Assembly: GCA_002407775.1 (NCBI GenBank)
Contig: DHOP01000033.1
Coordinates: 1-16,864 of the forward strand
DNA length: 16,864 nt
Source: Prevotella sp. UBA5387
Lineage (GTDB): Bacteria > Bacteroidota > Bacteroidia > Bacteroidales > Bacteroidaceae
Reading direction: 5' to 3'
The translations under genes were made by a program, and so were the position numbers. This document shows, piece after piece, positions 9,140 through 16,090 of the stretch. A model generated the notes under the pieces. It had not been told where the DNA came from and did no database searches. It saw nothing but the letters and a program-made list of their open reading frames with translations. How positions within the stretch are numbered: position 1 is the first letter of the stretch; the number at the start of each line of letters is the position of its first letter.

Positions 9140-9372
9140 GCCCAGAGACCGTCATATCGACTAAATAGTGGATTCATAGCATAAGCATCGGCGCAGCGTT
9201 TGGACTTCAATCACGCAGTGATCTCAAAACAACCATGACTCCATGTGCGATTGAAGCACCAATCGCGGCGTTCTTTCCGTCTTTGGTTAGACCATTTAAG
9301 CACATCTACTTCACCTTTTATGGAATGATGGGTAGATATTACCCATATTGTCTATGGGTATGTGTTTGGACA
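9140..9372. other. non-coding stretch after cysS with inverted repeats
   Basis: No convincing reading frame. Visible structures: CTTCAATC at 9205-9212 pairing with GATTGAAG at 9249-9256 across a 36-base loop; and TACCCATA at 9340-9347 pairing with TATGGGTA at 9353-9360. The GGGTA at 9330-9334 could instead pair with TACCC at 9340-9344, so two hairpins compete. It could be a long 3' untranslated region of the cysS transcript or an unrecognised small RNA; nothing in the sequence decides this. Confidence 0.5.
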
Positions 9373-9422
9373 AAATAGCGAAGACTCCAGCCCCATAGAA
9401 GGGGCTGGAGTCTTCGCTATTT
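9373..9422. terminator. 22-bp perfect stem-loop, probable bidirectional terminator
   Basis: Arms 9373-9394 and 9401-9422 are perfectly complementary over 22 bases around the loop ATAGAA, with a GC-rich top (CCAGCCCC / GGGGCTGG). Plus-strand transcripts of cysS and minus-strand transcripts of the beta-barrel gene at 9464 converge here. The arms end in AAA / TTT and the minus-strand side continues TTTTG, so the T-tracts are short. The position between convergent genes supports termination for both. Confidence 0.85.
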
Positions 9423-9463
9423 AATGATTATAATTGTCTGTTGGGAAAACGGTTTCGCAACGT

Positions 9464-10072
9464 TCAAAGTCTGAACTTATAGCCCAAGGTTAATTGGAAG
9501 ACGCTGTTGTTGCCCTCTTCTCCTTTTATAATCTTTGTTGTTCCGAAGTTGTAACGTCCGTCAATCACGATGTTATTAAACTCGTAGGACAGTCCAACAG
9601 GAATAGACAAATCGAACTTGTTGACCTTTTCAGGTACTCCAGCAGACTCAAAGGCTTCCTCTAAGCCAACTTCTACCGATGTTCCACCAGCTGTCAAATT
9701 CACCTTGTCGTTGACCATGAAGCCTGGTTGGACACCGACTTTTACAGCTAAACCCTTTACCACATATACGTTAACTAAGATAGGGATGTTGATATAGTCA
9801 AGTTTGATTGTACCATCGACTCCTTCAAAATTACCTTTTACACCTTGCATGGAGTAGATTGCACCACCAGAGAGACTCACAATGTCTGCCAACTGGTACT
9901 CCAATTCGGCTCCAGCAGCAAGGCCAAGGCGTGGATCGGCACCGTCACTCTTTGTGACATTGGCAATGTTGAGACCCACTGTAGGCTTCAAAGTTACTTC
10001 ACCCACTGCATGCTGTGCATATCCAGCTACGGACACAAGCATCACAACTGCTGACAAAAAAATCTTTTTCAT
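9464..10072 (-). CDS. outer-membrane beta-barrel protein, paralogue 1
   Basis: A small OmpW/OprF-like barrel of the OMP_b-brl type, 202 residues from the chosen start. MKKIFLSAVVMLVSVAGYA is a signal peptide with the cleavage site before QHAVG. Alternating hydrophobic strands follow (VTLKPTVGLNIANV, ELEYQLADIVSLSGGAIYSMQG, LAVKVGVQPGFMV, FNNIVIDGRYNFG), ending in FQLTLGYKFRL. I chose the ATG at 10072 because the neighbouring paralogue also starts MKKI and shares the preceding bases; an ATG 12 bases upstream (10084) is possible. It matches the protein at 10558-11088 throughout, but carries about 20 more residues in one connecting segment after QPGFMV. It has its own promoter-like module near 10219 and ends at the stem-loop at 9373. 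The function is unknown. Confidence 0.9.
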   Translation of the reverse strand: MKKIFLSAVVMLVSVAGYAQHAVGEVTLKPTVGLNIANVTKSDGADPRLGLAAGAELEYQLADIVSLSGGAIYSMQGVKGNFEGVDGTIKLDYINIPILVNVYVVKGLAVKVGVQPGFMVNDKVNLTAGGTSVEVGLEEAFESAGVPEKVNKFDLSIPVGLSYEFNNIVIDGRYNFGTTKIIKGEEGNNSVFQLTLGYKFRL

Positions 10073-10206
10073 GTTTATTTTCATTATTATTGGATTGGTA
10101 GTTCTTCTTTTCTCTACTGTCGAAACGTGAATGACGTCAATTTAATTTGCTTGAAAAATAGTTGACTTTAAGGTGATATTAAAAAAAAATCAAGCCTTCT
10201 CAAAGG

Positions 10207-10271
10207 TTATCTACAGTACAAAGATAAGTATAAAAACTGTACAACTATAATATTATGGCACCTTTTCTTAA
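10207..10271 (-). promoter_or_regulatory. OMP promoter module, copy 1 (before paralogue 1)
   Basis: On the minus strand this has TATCTTTG (10226-10219), a match to -7 TAnnTTTG. Twenty bases upstream, exactly where TTTG is expected, stands AATATTAT (10254-10247). The region resembles 11855-11919 without gaps over about 65 bases, with an identical core CAAAGATAAGTATAAAAA on the plus strand. Transcription from here would give a leader of about 140 bases. Confidence 0.6.
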
Positions 10272-10477
10272 GCAATTTTCATCATTGGGGCAGAAACCAA
10301 TGAATATTATTTTATTTTTCAGTAGTCAGACGAAAACTAGCCATCTCAAAGATTCGGATATTTCTGCAAATAGTTTTCGAGAAGATACTGCTGACAAAAA
10401 GTCAAATTGTTGCAAGTATGCAATAGTGGATTGATAGAGTTATAGTGGCATGGGACTTCTCCAATATTAAAAAAATC
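10272..10477. other. AT-rich non-coding gap between two OMP genes
   Basis: About 200 bases between the promoter module of paralogue 1 and the terminator of paralogue 2. Only a 44-codon plus-strand frame (10300-10434) is open. It lacks a promoter, a ribosome site or recognisable sequence features, so I do not call it a gene. I see nothing else convincing in it. Confidence 0.4.
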
Positions 10478-10513
10478 AAAGGCTCAAGATTCACAATGGA
10501 ATCTTGAGCCTTT
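10478..10513 (-). terminator. intrinsic terminator of OMP paralogue 2
   Basis: Perfect 15-bp arms at 10478-10492 and 10499-10513 around the loop ACAATG. On the minus strand the stem is followed by GA and then seven T residues, as in a Rho-independent terminator. It lies 44 bases after the stop codon of the gene at 10558-11088. Confidence 0.88.
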
Positions 10514-10557
10514 CTATATAAAGTTACAATTATCTGTTGGGCAACAGTCTGAGGTGA

Positions 10558-11088
10558 TTAAAGGTCAAACTTATAACCTAATGTTAACTGGAACACGCTG
10601 TTCTTTGAATCTGTATTATCCCAAACTTTTGTTACTCCAAAGTTGTATCGACCATCAACAACGAAGTTGTTAAATTCATAAGACAATCCAATAGGTATTG
10701 AAAGATCAAATGATTTAGGTGAAGCTAAAGAGTTGTTACTAACTAAGAAACCAGGTTGCAAACCCAATTTAACGGCCAATCCAGGAACTACGTATACATT
10801 AGCCAAAACAGGTACATTGATATAGTCGAGTTTCAGATCGGTACCTGAAGGAACTTTTGCTCCTTGCATAGAATATAACGCGCCAAAGGTTAAACTAACA
10901 ATGTCTGTGGCCTGATATTCGAATTCTGCACCGCCTACAAAACCTACTTTTGCGTCGCCATTGCTCTTTGTTACATTTGCAAATGATAAACCTACTTCTG
11001 GCTTAAGGCTCAAAGAACCTACTGCATGCTGTGCATAACCTGCTACGGATGCTAGCATCACTACTGCTGATAAGATAATCTTTTTCAT
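10558..11088 (-). CDS. outer-membrane beta-barrel protein, paralogue 2
   Basis: A 176-residue barrel protein. MKKIILSAVVMLASVAGYA is a signal peptide nearly identical to that of paralogue 1, and QHAVGSLSLKPEVGL begins the mature protein. Strand segments (EFEYQATDIVSLTFGALYSMQG, LDYINVPVLANVYVVPGLAVKLGLQPGFLV, FDLSIPIGLSYEFNNFVVDGRYNFG) and the terminal FQLTLGYKFDL match paralogue 1 closely, so the two come from a tandem duplication. It lacks the extra connecting segment of paralogue 1. It has its own upstream box (11154-11161) and its own terminator (10478-10513), so the duplicated genes are separate transcription units. The function is unknown; structural or pore roles are typical of such barrels. 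Confidence 0.9.
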   Translation of the reverse strand: MKKIILSAVVMLASVAGYAQHAVGSLSLKPEVGLSFANVTKSNGDAKVGFVGGAEFEYQATDIVSLTFGALYSMQGAKVPSGTDLKLDYINVPVLANVYVVPGLAVKLGLQPGFLVSNNSLASPKSFDLSIPIGLSYEFNNFVVDGRYNFGVTKVWDNTDSKNSVFQLTLGYKFDL

Positions 11089-11153
11089 GTTTTATATCAT
11101 TTAAAAGTGATTGTTATTATTAAATTGAATTATCGGTGTCTAATCGACAATTG

Positions 11154-11184
11154 CAAAATTAGCGTTGTTTAGCGCTCTTGACAA
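11154..11184 (-). promoter_or_regulatory. Bacteroidetes-type promoter for OMP paralogue 2
   Basis: On the minus strand TTG (11184-11182) precedes TAATTTTG (11161-11154) with a 20-base spacer, fitting the -33/-7 layout. The leader to the ATG at 11088 would be about 60 bases. This promoter does not resemble the module found before paralogue 1 and the gene at 11250. Confidence 0.5.
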
Positions 11185-11188
11185 GGTG

Positions 11189-11214
11189 AAAATCCCTATT
11201 TTTCGGGGGATTTT
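11189..11214 (-). terminator. hairpin after the 11250 OMP gene
   Basis: AAAATCCC at 11189-11196 pairs with GGGATTTT at 11207-11214 around a 10-base loop. It lies 36 bases beyond the stop of the minus-strand gene at 11250-11804, and the stem itself ends in four T residues on that strand. It partly overlaps the region just upstream of the paralogue 2 promoter. Plausible weak terminator. Confidence 0.5.
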
Positions 11215-11249
11215 CCCTAATCATTACGCCATTAGGCTATTTGAACGAG

Positions 11250-11804
11250 TTAGAAATTGTAGATCAGACCAAACTGAATGTTGTTGCCGTTTACGTCAAA
11301 TCCAAATGCGTGACTATTGTTGCCATCACCCTCTGGGTTGACTTCTTGATACCCAAAGAAGCCTACTTTACCGATGAAACTGAAGTGGTTGTTCAGATTT
11401 ACGGCAACGCCTGGCTGTACACCAACGTTGAATGCAGTGAAATCATGGCCGCTCATCTCGCCCGACATGAAGCCAAAGCCCATATCGAGGAAGACGTTAA
11501 CCATCTTCGACTGAACGAAAGTCCAGCGAGCATATGGTGCAATAGTGAAAGCTTTTGTCCCAAGTAGTCCTGCGTCAAGATCGCCAAGTAAGGCGAAAGA
11601 ACCCTTACTATAGCCCACGACAGTACCAACGGCCCAATCGTTGTTGATGTTATATCCAATTTCTGGTAAGAGTTTGAAGGCTGTCTCGTCCTTTCCACTT
11701 TCACTTCCTGTGGAAGCTAAGCCTACGGTTCCGCCAAGATACACTTGTGCATTGGCACTGATAGCAACAGCAATAGTTGCTAATGTCAATAAAATCTTTT
11801 TCAT
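11250..11804 (-). CDS. outer-membrane beta-barrel protein
   Basis: A 184-residue protein. MKKILLTLATIAVAISANA is a signal peptide with likely cleavage before QVYLGG. The mature part alternates polar and hydrophobic residues (VYLGGTVGLAS, FKLLPEIGYNINNDWAVGTVVGYSKG, FTIAPYARWTFV, VNVFLDMGFGFMSG, FNVGVQPGVAVNLNNHFSFIGKVGFFGY) and ends NIQFGLIYNF, with a terminal Phe as in many barrel proteins. It is more distant from the two barrel genes to its left than they are from each other, yet its upstream region shares a long module with paralogue 1. It lies 122 bases after the helicase gene on the same strand, with no clear terminator between, so some read-through is possible. The function is unknown. 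Confidence 0.88.
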   Translation of the reverse strand: MKKILLTLATIAVAISANAQVYLGGTVGLASTGSESGKDETAFKLLPEIGYNINNDWAVGTVVGYSKGSFALLGDLDAGLLGTKAFTIAPYARWTFVQSKMVNVFLDMGFGFMSGEMSGHDFTAFNVGVQPGVAVNLNNHFSFIGKVGFFGYQEVNPEGDGNNSHAFGFDVNGNNIQFGLIYNF

Positions 11805-11854
11805 AATCTCTAAACTTTTATGTGTTATCCAAAATTCACCGAGTCATTTCGGTA

Positions 11855-11919
11855 GTTATCCACATGGCAAAGATAAGTATAAAAAATACACGACCATAAT
11901 ATTGTAACACTTTTTTATA
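11855..11919 (-). promoter_or_regulatory. OMP promoter module, copy 2
   Basis: On the minus strand it has TATCTTTG (11875-11868), then 20 bases upstream AATATTAT (11903-11896), the same layout as 10207-10271. The two copies align without gaps, sharing GTTATC, an 18-base identical core and ATAATATT on the plus strand. It starts transcription about 60 bases before the ATG at 11804. The module sits directly against the helicase stop codon. Confidence 0.6.
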
Positions 11920-11926
11920 ATTAATT

Positions 11927-14900
11927 TCACACATCATGTCGGAACAATCCTTGTCGTATGTCAATATAGTCAATAAGTTTGGCGAAGACTGGTGAGGTCT
12001 GTAGAGTACATAAGTTACCTGTAAGGATTAGTTGTTTACGAGCTCGGGTGAGGGCCACATTGAGTTTACGGTCGATGAGATGGCCGTGCTCGGCGAAAGT
12101 GTTAGCGGTGAGGAAGTCGAGTTGATAATGCCGTTGGATAGTAAATGAGTAGATAATAACGTCGCGTTGTGAACCTTGATAGCGTTCCACAGTGTCTATG
12201 CTGATGTCCAATAGTTCTGGCATGTTGAGTCGCTCGATTTCGCGACGTATCATGGCTATTTGGTTGCGATAGGGAACAATGACTCCTACTGTGTGGACAG
12301 CATCAAACTTTTCTCCATAAAACCGACGTATTCGACGAAGTAGGTCCGCTACAATGTGTGCCTCTTCAGCATTCACCTTGTCAGAGATATCAGGTCGTCG
12401 GTTATTTCTTGAAGCGAAAAACAATAGCCTATGCCGTTTCAAGATGTTGTCTGTAGCGTCCTCTGAAGGGATGTCATAGTGAAGGCTTTCCTCCGTCTGA
12501 TGCTGCAAAGGCACAGGAAAGAGTTGCTCATCGAAGTAGAACTCGAGTTCGGGGAACTCTGCAATCTCAGGATGCATGCGCCCTTGACGTTGCAATATAC
12601 CGATGAAATCTGTACGTCCACAGGAATGCTCCTGTCGGATCAACCGTTGAAAGAGGCTGTCTTTACAGCTCTTGAAACCGATGTCATTCAGTTTTGGTTC
12701 AGTAATGGTGGCATCGCGGTCGCTCTGCTGTACTACGGCCGGCAATTGCTTGTAGTCCCCTATGAGGATGAACTTGTCAATGTTGCACATTTCGCCATGT
12801 CCGTCTGCTGAGGCATGGTGGGAAGTCAATAGTCCGATGATACCTGGTTCGAGAATCTGCGAACTTTCGTCAACAATAGCTAGGGAGAAGTGTTTAAGGT
12901 TAAAAAGGTAGGGACGCGACTGCAACATTGATGTGGTCGACACGACTACACGCGCATCGAACAGCCTTTGACGCATGTCGCTGAGCTTGGCTCGTTCACC
13001 GATGGCGTTGGAAATCAGATATGGTACGTAGGCTTTGGCGCAGCTAAGCTCGTTTCCTAATCGAATGAAGTCTATGCTAGCCTCCACCAACATGCCACAA
13101 ATCTCGTCAACAGCCCGGTTGGTGTAAGAGAGGAGAAGAATGACAGCCTCTCCCCGACCCTCCCCAGTAGGGGAGGGAGAAGAGTTGGTGCTGACTTTTT
13201 GTTGCTGCTCTCTCTTCTTTATTGGGGAGGGTTGGGGAGAGGCTGATTGCTCAGTGTGGCTTCCCAGTTCCTCCTCCACCAGATACCTCAATGCTCTACT
13301 TGTCTTCCCCGTTCCAGGAGGACCGACAAGCAGAAAATAGTCTTTCGCTTGCTTGGCACGTAGTAAAATAGGGTCGAGTATTGGGTCATAGTTGCGTGAC
13401 AAAGTCACATTTTTGTCGCACTGCGGTGCACGTTGCCCAAGAAGCAGGGCCTTGCGATCAACGGTCGCAGTAATAAATTCATAGAGTGAACGAATGGATG
13501 CACCGCCGCCTACGTCACTACTGGCGTGCTCGATGCACCAAAGGGAAGAAGTTAGGGGATAGGCTGCCGGGCTGATTTGTACGGTTATCTTGTCCGTATG
13601 AATTTCAGCAATGCCCCCGCGGAAGAGCATTGCGCGACGTACATCAGGTTCTTTGTCTGCTGGATAGGCATAAAGGTATACCATATCTCCACGCCGAAAG
13701 TTGGGCAGAAAGTCGTTGCCTTGGTCGGGAACAGACAGCGTGATGAGGTCATAACTGTTGTATCCCTGTGTCTCAGCGCCCTTCTCCTTATTTAATATGG
13801 TCAATCCGGTATAGATATTTCCTGTCTCACGTTTTTCGGTGAGTGGCATATTCCAAAGGTTGGCCACACTGTTGCCGGTGCCTTCGATGACACCGACCTT
13901 GGCTAATAGGTTCTCACGGACGACGAATTGCAACATGCGGCAGAAGTAGGCATGCTCCAACGGTTGTAGGTTTTGTAAGGGTTGTAATACTGACTCCAAC
14001 TGTGGACGGAGATAGTTTTCATAGAAAAAGCCACTCATTTGAGCCGTGTTGAGGTTGTCAATAGTGAGTTTTTCCAACTGTTTTTCAGGTCCATGCAGTG
14101 CAATATCAAAGTCTATGGCGATGGCCTCATTACGAAAGCGGATGGCCTCGTAGACGAGTTTCATCAGTTGCGTCACACTTATAAGTCCGTCAGGGAGTGG
14201 ATATTTGGAGTAAAGCAGGCGGATATCCGTGTGCGATTGGTTGAAGTTGTAATAAAGAATACCATAGTACAGTAGTAGCTGTACATAGTGTTTCTCCACC
14301 ACTTTGGCACCATGAGCGTTGGGGGCATTGTGCTCAATGAAGATGTTACGTCCGGATTTCTGCTCCACAAGCAACTTCAAGTCAGTGGTCATGAGGTCCA
14401 CGCGTCCCTGTATGCCAAGCTTTTCGCAGATGAACGAGGGTTCAAGTACGGCATGGTCGAGGTCGTAATGCTGTCGTAGCTCATTCACAATCTGTTGCAA
14501 ATTGGCTGTCTGTAGCAAGGCATCCTGCTTGAATTGCTCGGCATCGAAATCCATGCAGGTGCTGTATTCAAGTGCCTTCTCCTTGAAATTGTTGGTCAGG
14601 GAATGTGCGAGGTTGAAGTCAGAGTTATTGATGATGTCATCCAATGCACTGCCAGCGAAGTTTCCCAAGAGCGTGGCTTGAGTGTTGGTCTTAGGCCTCA
14701 TGCGACTAACGAGGTAGAGAAGGGGGTGATGTCCGTAGTCCTCGAAGCAACTGGCGATGGTGCTTATGTCTAATAAACAGTCTGGCTCCACGATGATGAG
14801 GCGTGGTGTGATGGTGTTGCCCGAGGCCTCGCAACCGAGCAGATTGAGGTGCATTCCTTCTCGGAGTATGTCATTCAGATATTCCATGCGTGCATATTGA

Positions 14901-15412
14901 GTTTCCTCTGTATATCGCACGGTATAATGACTGTCGCTGCTATCCTCATCAACGATGACACTGATTGTATGTTCGTCCCATGTCGTCACAATGCAACGCT
15001 TGTCGGGGGAGTTGCTACGAATAGACTCTGAAGTCGGTTGCATATCCCACGGCAGACTCCTCACGAGCTTGTCGGGTATATCCACAACAAACACTCTACT
15101 TACCAACAGAGCCAGAGCATGTGCATCATGGGTTAGAACTTCAGGCGAAAGGGCTGTGCTTCGATTTGAGTGTCGCCGCATTTGGCGGATGGCATTGGCT
15201 TCCTCGGAACCAATGTTAAATTTACAGATTAGCGTCTCAACCTGCGCGTTAAGGTCACCGAAGCCATATTGTGTATCCTTCAATCCCTCCGCACAAGTCA
15301 GTACTAGTGTCTCGTGCATCATCTTATTGACGATGCTTGGCTGGAGTGTCGCATCACTAATAAAGGTTGCGATGCGGTCGAAAAGTTCTTGGGCAGTGAT
15401 ATTAGAAGACAT
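11927..15412 (-). CDS. Dna2-like fusion: RecB-family nuclease plus SF1 helicase
   Basis: A 1161-residue protein predicted to cut and unwind nucleic acid. The N-terminal half holds a PD-(D/E)XK nuclease core of the RecB/Dna2/Cas4 kind: GRVDLM with Asp339, VEQKSG with Glu350 and Lys352, and QLLLY at 378-382 (the QxxxY motif). The C-terminal half is an SF1B (Upf1/Dna2-like) helicase: motif I GPPGTGKT at 697-704, motif Ia SYTNRAVDEI, motif II DESSQ at 848-852, motif III GDYKQLP at 885-891, VPYRNQ, the sequence VERYQGSQRD, and motif VI ALTRARKQ starting at 1120. Residues of about 723-757, between motifs I and Ia, are encoded by an inverted pair of REP-like repeats and are rich in Ser, Pro, Gly and Lys. 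The frame is kept, so the gene is probably functional. It follows ogt by 36 bases, which suggests a DNA-repair transcript. It also resembles large Bacteroidetes helicases without an assigned role. Confidence 0.92.
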   Translation of the reverse strand: MSSNITAQELFDRIATFISDATLQPSIVNKMMHETLVLTCAEGLKDTQYGFGDLNAQVETLICKFNIGSEEANAIRQMRRHSNRSTALSPEVLTHDAHALALLVSRVFVVDIPDKLVRSLPWDMQPTSESIRSNSPDKRCIVTTWDEHTISVIVDEDSSDSHYTVRYTEETQYARMEYLNDILREGMHLNLLGCEASGNTITPRLIIVEPDCLLDISTIASCFEDYGHHPLLYLVSRMRPKTNTQATLLGNFAGSALDDIINNSDFNLAHSLTNNFKEKALEYSTCMDFDAEQFKQDALLQTANLQQIVNELRQHYDLDHAVLEPSFICEKLGIQGRVDLMTTDLKLLVEQKSGRNIFIEHNAPNAHGAKVVEKHYVQLLLYYGILYYNFNQSHTDIRLLYSKYPLPDGLISVTQLMKLVYEAIRFRNEAIAIDFDIALHGPEKQLEKLTIDNLNTAQMSGFFYENYLRPQLESVLQPLQNLQPLEHAYFCRMLQFVVRENLLAKVGVIEGTGNSVANLWNMPLTEKRETGNIYTGLTILNKEKGAETQGYNSYDLITLSVPDQGNDFLPNFRRGDMVYLYAYPADKEPDVRRAMLFRGGIAEIHTDKITVQISPAAYPLTSSLWCIEHASSDVGGGASIRSLYEFITATVDRKALLLGQRAPQCDKNVTLSRNYDPILDPILLRAKQAKDYFLLVGPPGTGKTSRALRYLVEEELGSHTEQSASPQPSPIKKREQQQKVSTNSSPSPTGEGRGEAVILLLSYTNRAVDEICGMLVEASIDFIRLGNELSCAKAYVPYLISNAIGERAKLSDMRQRLFDARVVVSTTSMLQSRPYLFNLKHFSLAIVDESSQILEPGIIGLLTSHHASADGHGEMCNIDKFILIGDYKQLPAVVQQSDRDATITEPKLNDIGFKSCKDSLFQRLIRQEHSCGRTDFIGILQRQGRMHPEIAEFPELEFYFDEQLFPVPLQHQTEESLHYDIPSEDATDNILKRHRLLFFASRNNRRPDISDKVNAEEAHIVADLLRRIRRFYGEKFDAVHTVGVIVPYRNQIAMIRREIERLNMPELLDISIDTVERYQGSQRDVIIYSFTIQRHYQLDFLTANTFAEHGHLIDRKLNVALTRARKQLILTGNLCTLQTSPVFAKLIDYIDIRQGLFRHDV
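13144..13245. repeat. inverted pair of REP-like repeats inside the helicase gene
   Basis: Two copies of a short GC-rich repeat in opposite orientation. The left copy (13144-13184) starts CAGCCTCTCCCC and holds a perfect hairpin CCCTCCCC AGTA GGGGAGGG (13158-13177). The right copy (about 13210-13245) ends GGGGAGAGGCTG and has lost its hairpin's second arm. The outer 24 bases of each side are complementary with two mismatches. The whole block is 102 bases, exactly 34 codons, and reads through in the minus-strand helicase frame without a stop. The same repeat occurs between genes at 16638-16675. Confidence 0.88.
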
Positions 15413-15448
15413 AGACGGGGATGTTATAACATTAATTTTTTAATGCAT

Positions 15449-15964
15449 TCATCCTTTCATCTTTTCATTTTCCAAGGCTTTTGCCTCCCAGTCAATGAGG
15501 CTCTTTTTCAAATCTTTGCCCCAATGGTACTCGCCTGTCGTTCCGTCACTGTGCACCACACGATGGCAGGGGATGAGCATGGCTATGGGATTTTTTGCGA
15601 TGGCAGAAGCCACGGCTCTCACGCCACGTGGATTTCCTACGCGGTTCGCAATGTCCTGATAAGAGGCTGTTTGTCCAAAGGGAATCCGTTGCAGTTCATG
15701 CCAAATCTGCTTTTGAAACTCGGTGCCTTGCAGGTCCAGTGTCAACTCATGGTCGTAGCCTTCGAAAATGACTCGCTCAACCAAGTTGGCCATCTTGTCG
15801 CTCTGGGTTGTGGGCGTGTACTCTCCCCATCGTTGTGCCAGCTCATGGATGGTCTCCATCCTATTGTGACTGAGAAACTGCAGGTCGCATATACCTTTCC
15901 ATGTGCGAGCCACAATTATTTCACCAAACGGGCTCGCTGAAAAACCATATTCTATTGTATTCAT
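15449..15964 (-). CDS. ogt: methylated-DNA--protein-cysteine methyltransferase
   Basis: Repairs O6-alkylguanine (and O4-alkylthymine) in DNA by transferring the alkyl group to its own cysteine, a single-use reaction. The 171-residue protein is a stand-alone Ogt/MGMT form without the Ada regulatory domain. The acceptor is Cys133 in IPCHRVV. Other family features: PFGQTASYQDIA (94-105, with Tyr102), the arginine finger in GVRAVASAIAKNP (Arg116), and GEYHWGKDLKKSLIDWE near the end. The start at 15964 lies only seven bases after a TATCTTTG box. The helicase-nuclease gene follows after 36 bases, with a weak 6-bp hairpin (15430-15445) in the gap, so co-transcription is likely. This couples direct alkylation repair to a repair-type helicase. 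Confidence 0.96.
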   Translation of the reverse strand: MNTIEYGFSASPFGEIIVARTWKGICDLQFLSHNRMETIHELAQRWGEYTPTTQSDKMANLVERVIFEGYDHELTLDLQGTEFQKQIWHELQRIPFGQTASYQDIANRVGNPRGVRAVASAIAKNPIAMLIPCHRVVHSDGTTGEYHWGKDLKKSLIDWEAKALENEKMKG

Positions 15965-15971
15965 ATACTTG

Positions 15972-15979
15972 CAAAGATA
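15972..15979 (-). promoter_or_regulatory. TATCTTTG -7-like box before ogt
   Basis: TATCTTTG on the minus strand, seven bases before the ATG of ogt. The region 20 bases upstream has no TTTG or TTG. The spacing implies a near-leaderless transcript. Confidence 0.45.
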
Positions 15980-16053
15980 GTATTTTTGAGTATAAAAGCG
16001 GTATGAAAACAGAGAAAAAGGGATGATAAATGGTCTTGTCTTGATATTTTTCT

Positions 16054-16061
16054 TATCTTTG
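16054..16061 (+). promoter_or_regulatory. TATCTTTG -7-like box before guaD
   Basis: TATCTTTG on the plus strand, divergent from the ogt box and about 75 bases away. TTG at 16036-16038 is only 15 bases upstream, so the -33 element is weak. The leader to the guaD ATG would be about 90 bases and contains a 23-codon frame. Confidence 0.45.
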
Positions 16062-16090
16062 TAAATGAGACTTTTTTAAGGTTTCACGTC

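Noticed and set aside
10300..10434. A 44-codon plus-strand frame in the OMP gap
   Set aside because: No promoter, no hydrophobic or domain features and no conservation evidence; open by chance is as likely.
11241..11567. A 108-codon plus-strand frame over the OMP gene at 11250
   Set aside because: The minus-strand frame has a signal peptide and barrel strands; the plus frame has neither.
11927..15412. Helicase gene as a pseudogene because of the repeat insertion
   Set aside because: The insertion is a multiple of three and all nuclease and helicase motifs before and after it are intact in one frame.
11927..15412. Helicase-nuclease as a defence or Cas4-type system
   Set aside because: No accessory defence genes flank it; the neighbour is ogt, and the domain set fits Dna2-like repair enzymes.
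15314..15940. A 208-codon plus-strand open frame over ogt
   Set aside because: It is antisense to the clearly identified ogt and to the start of the helicase gene, with no family features.
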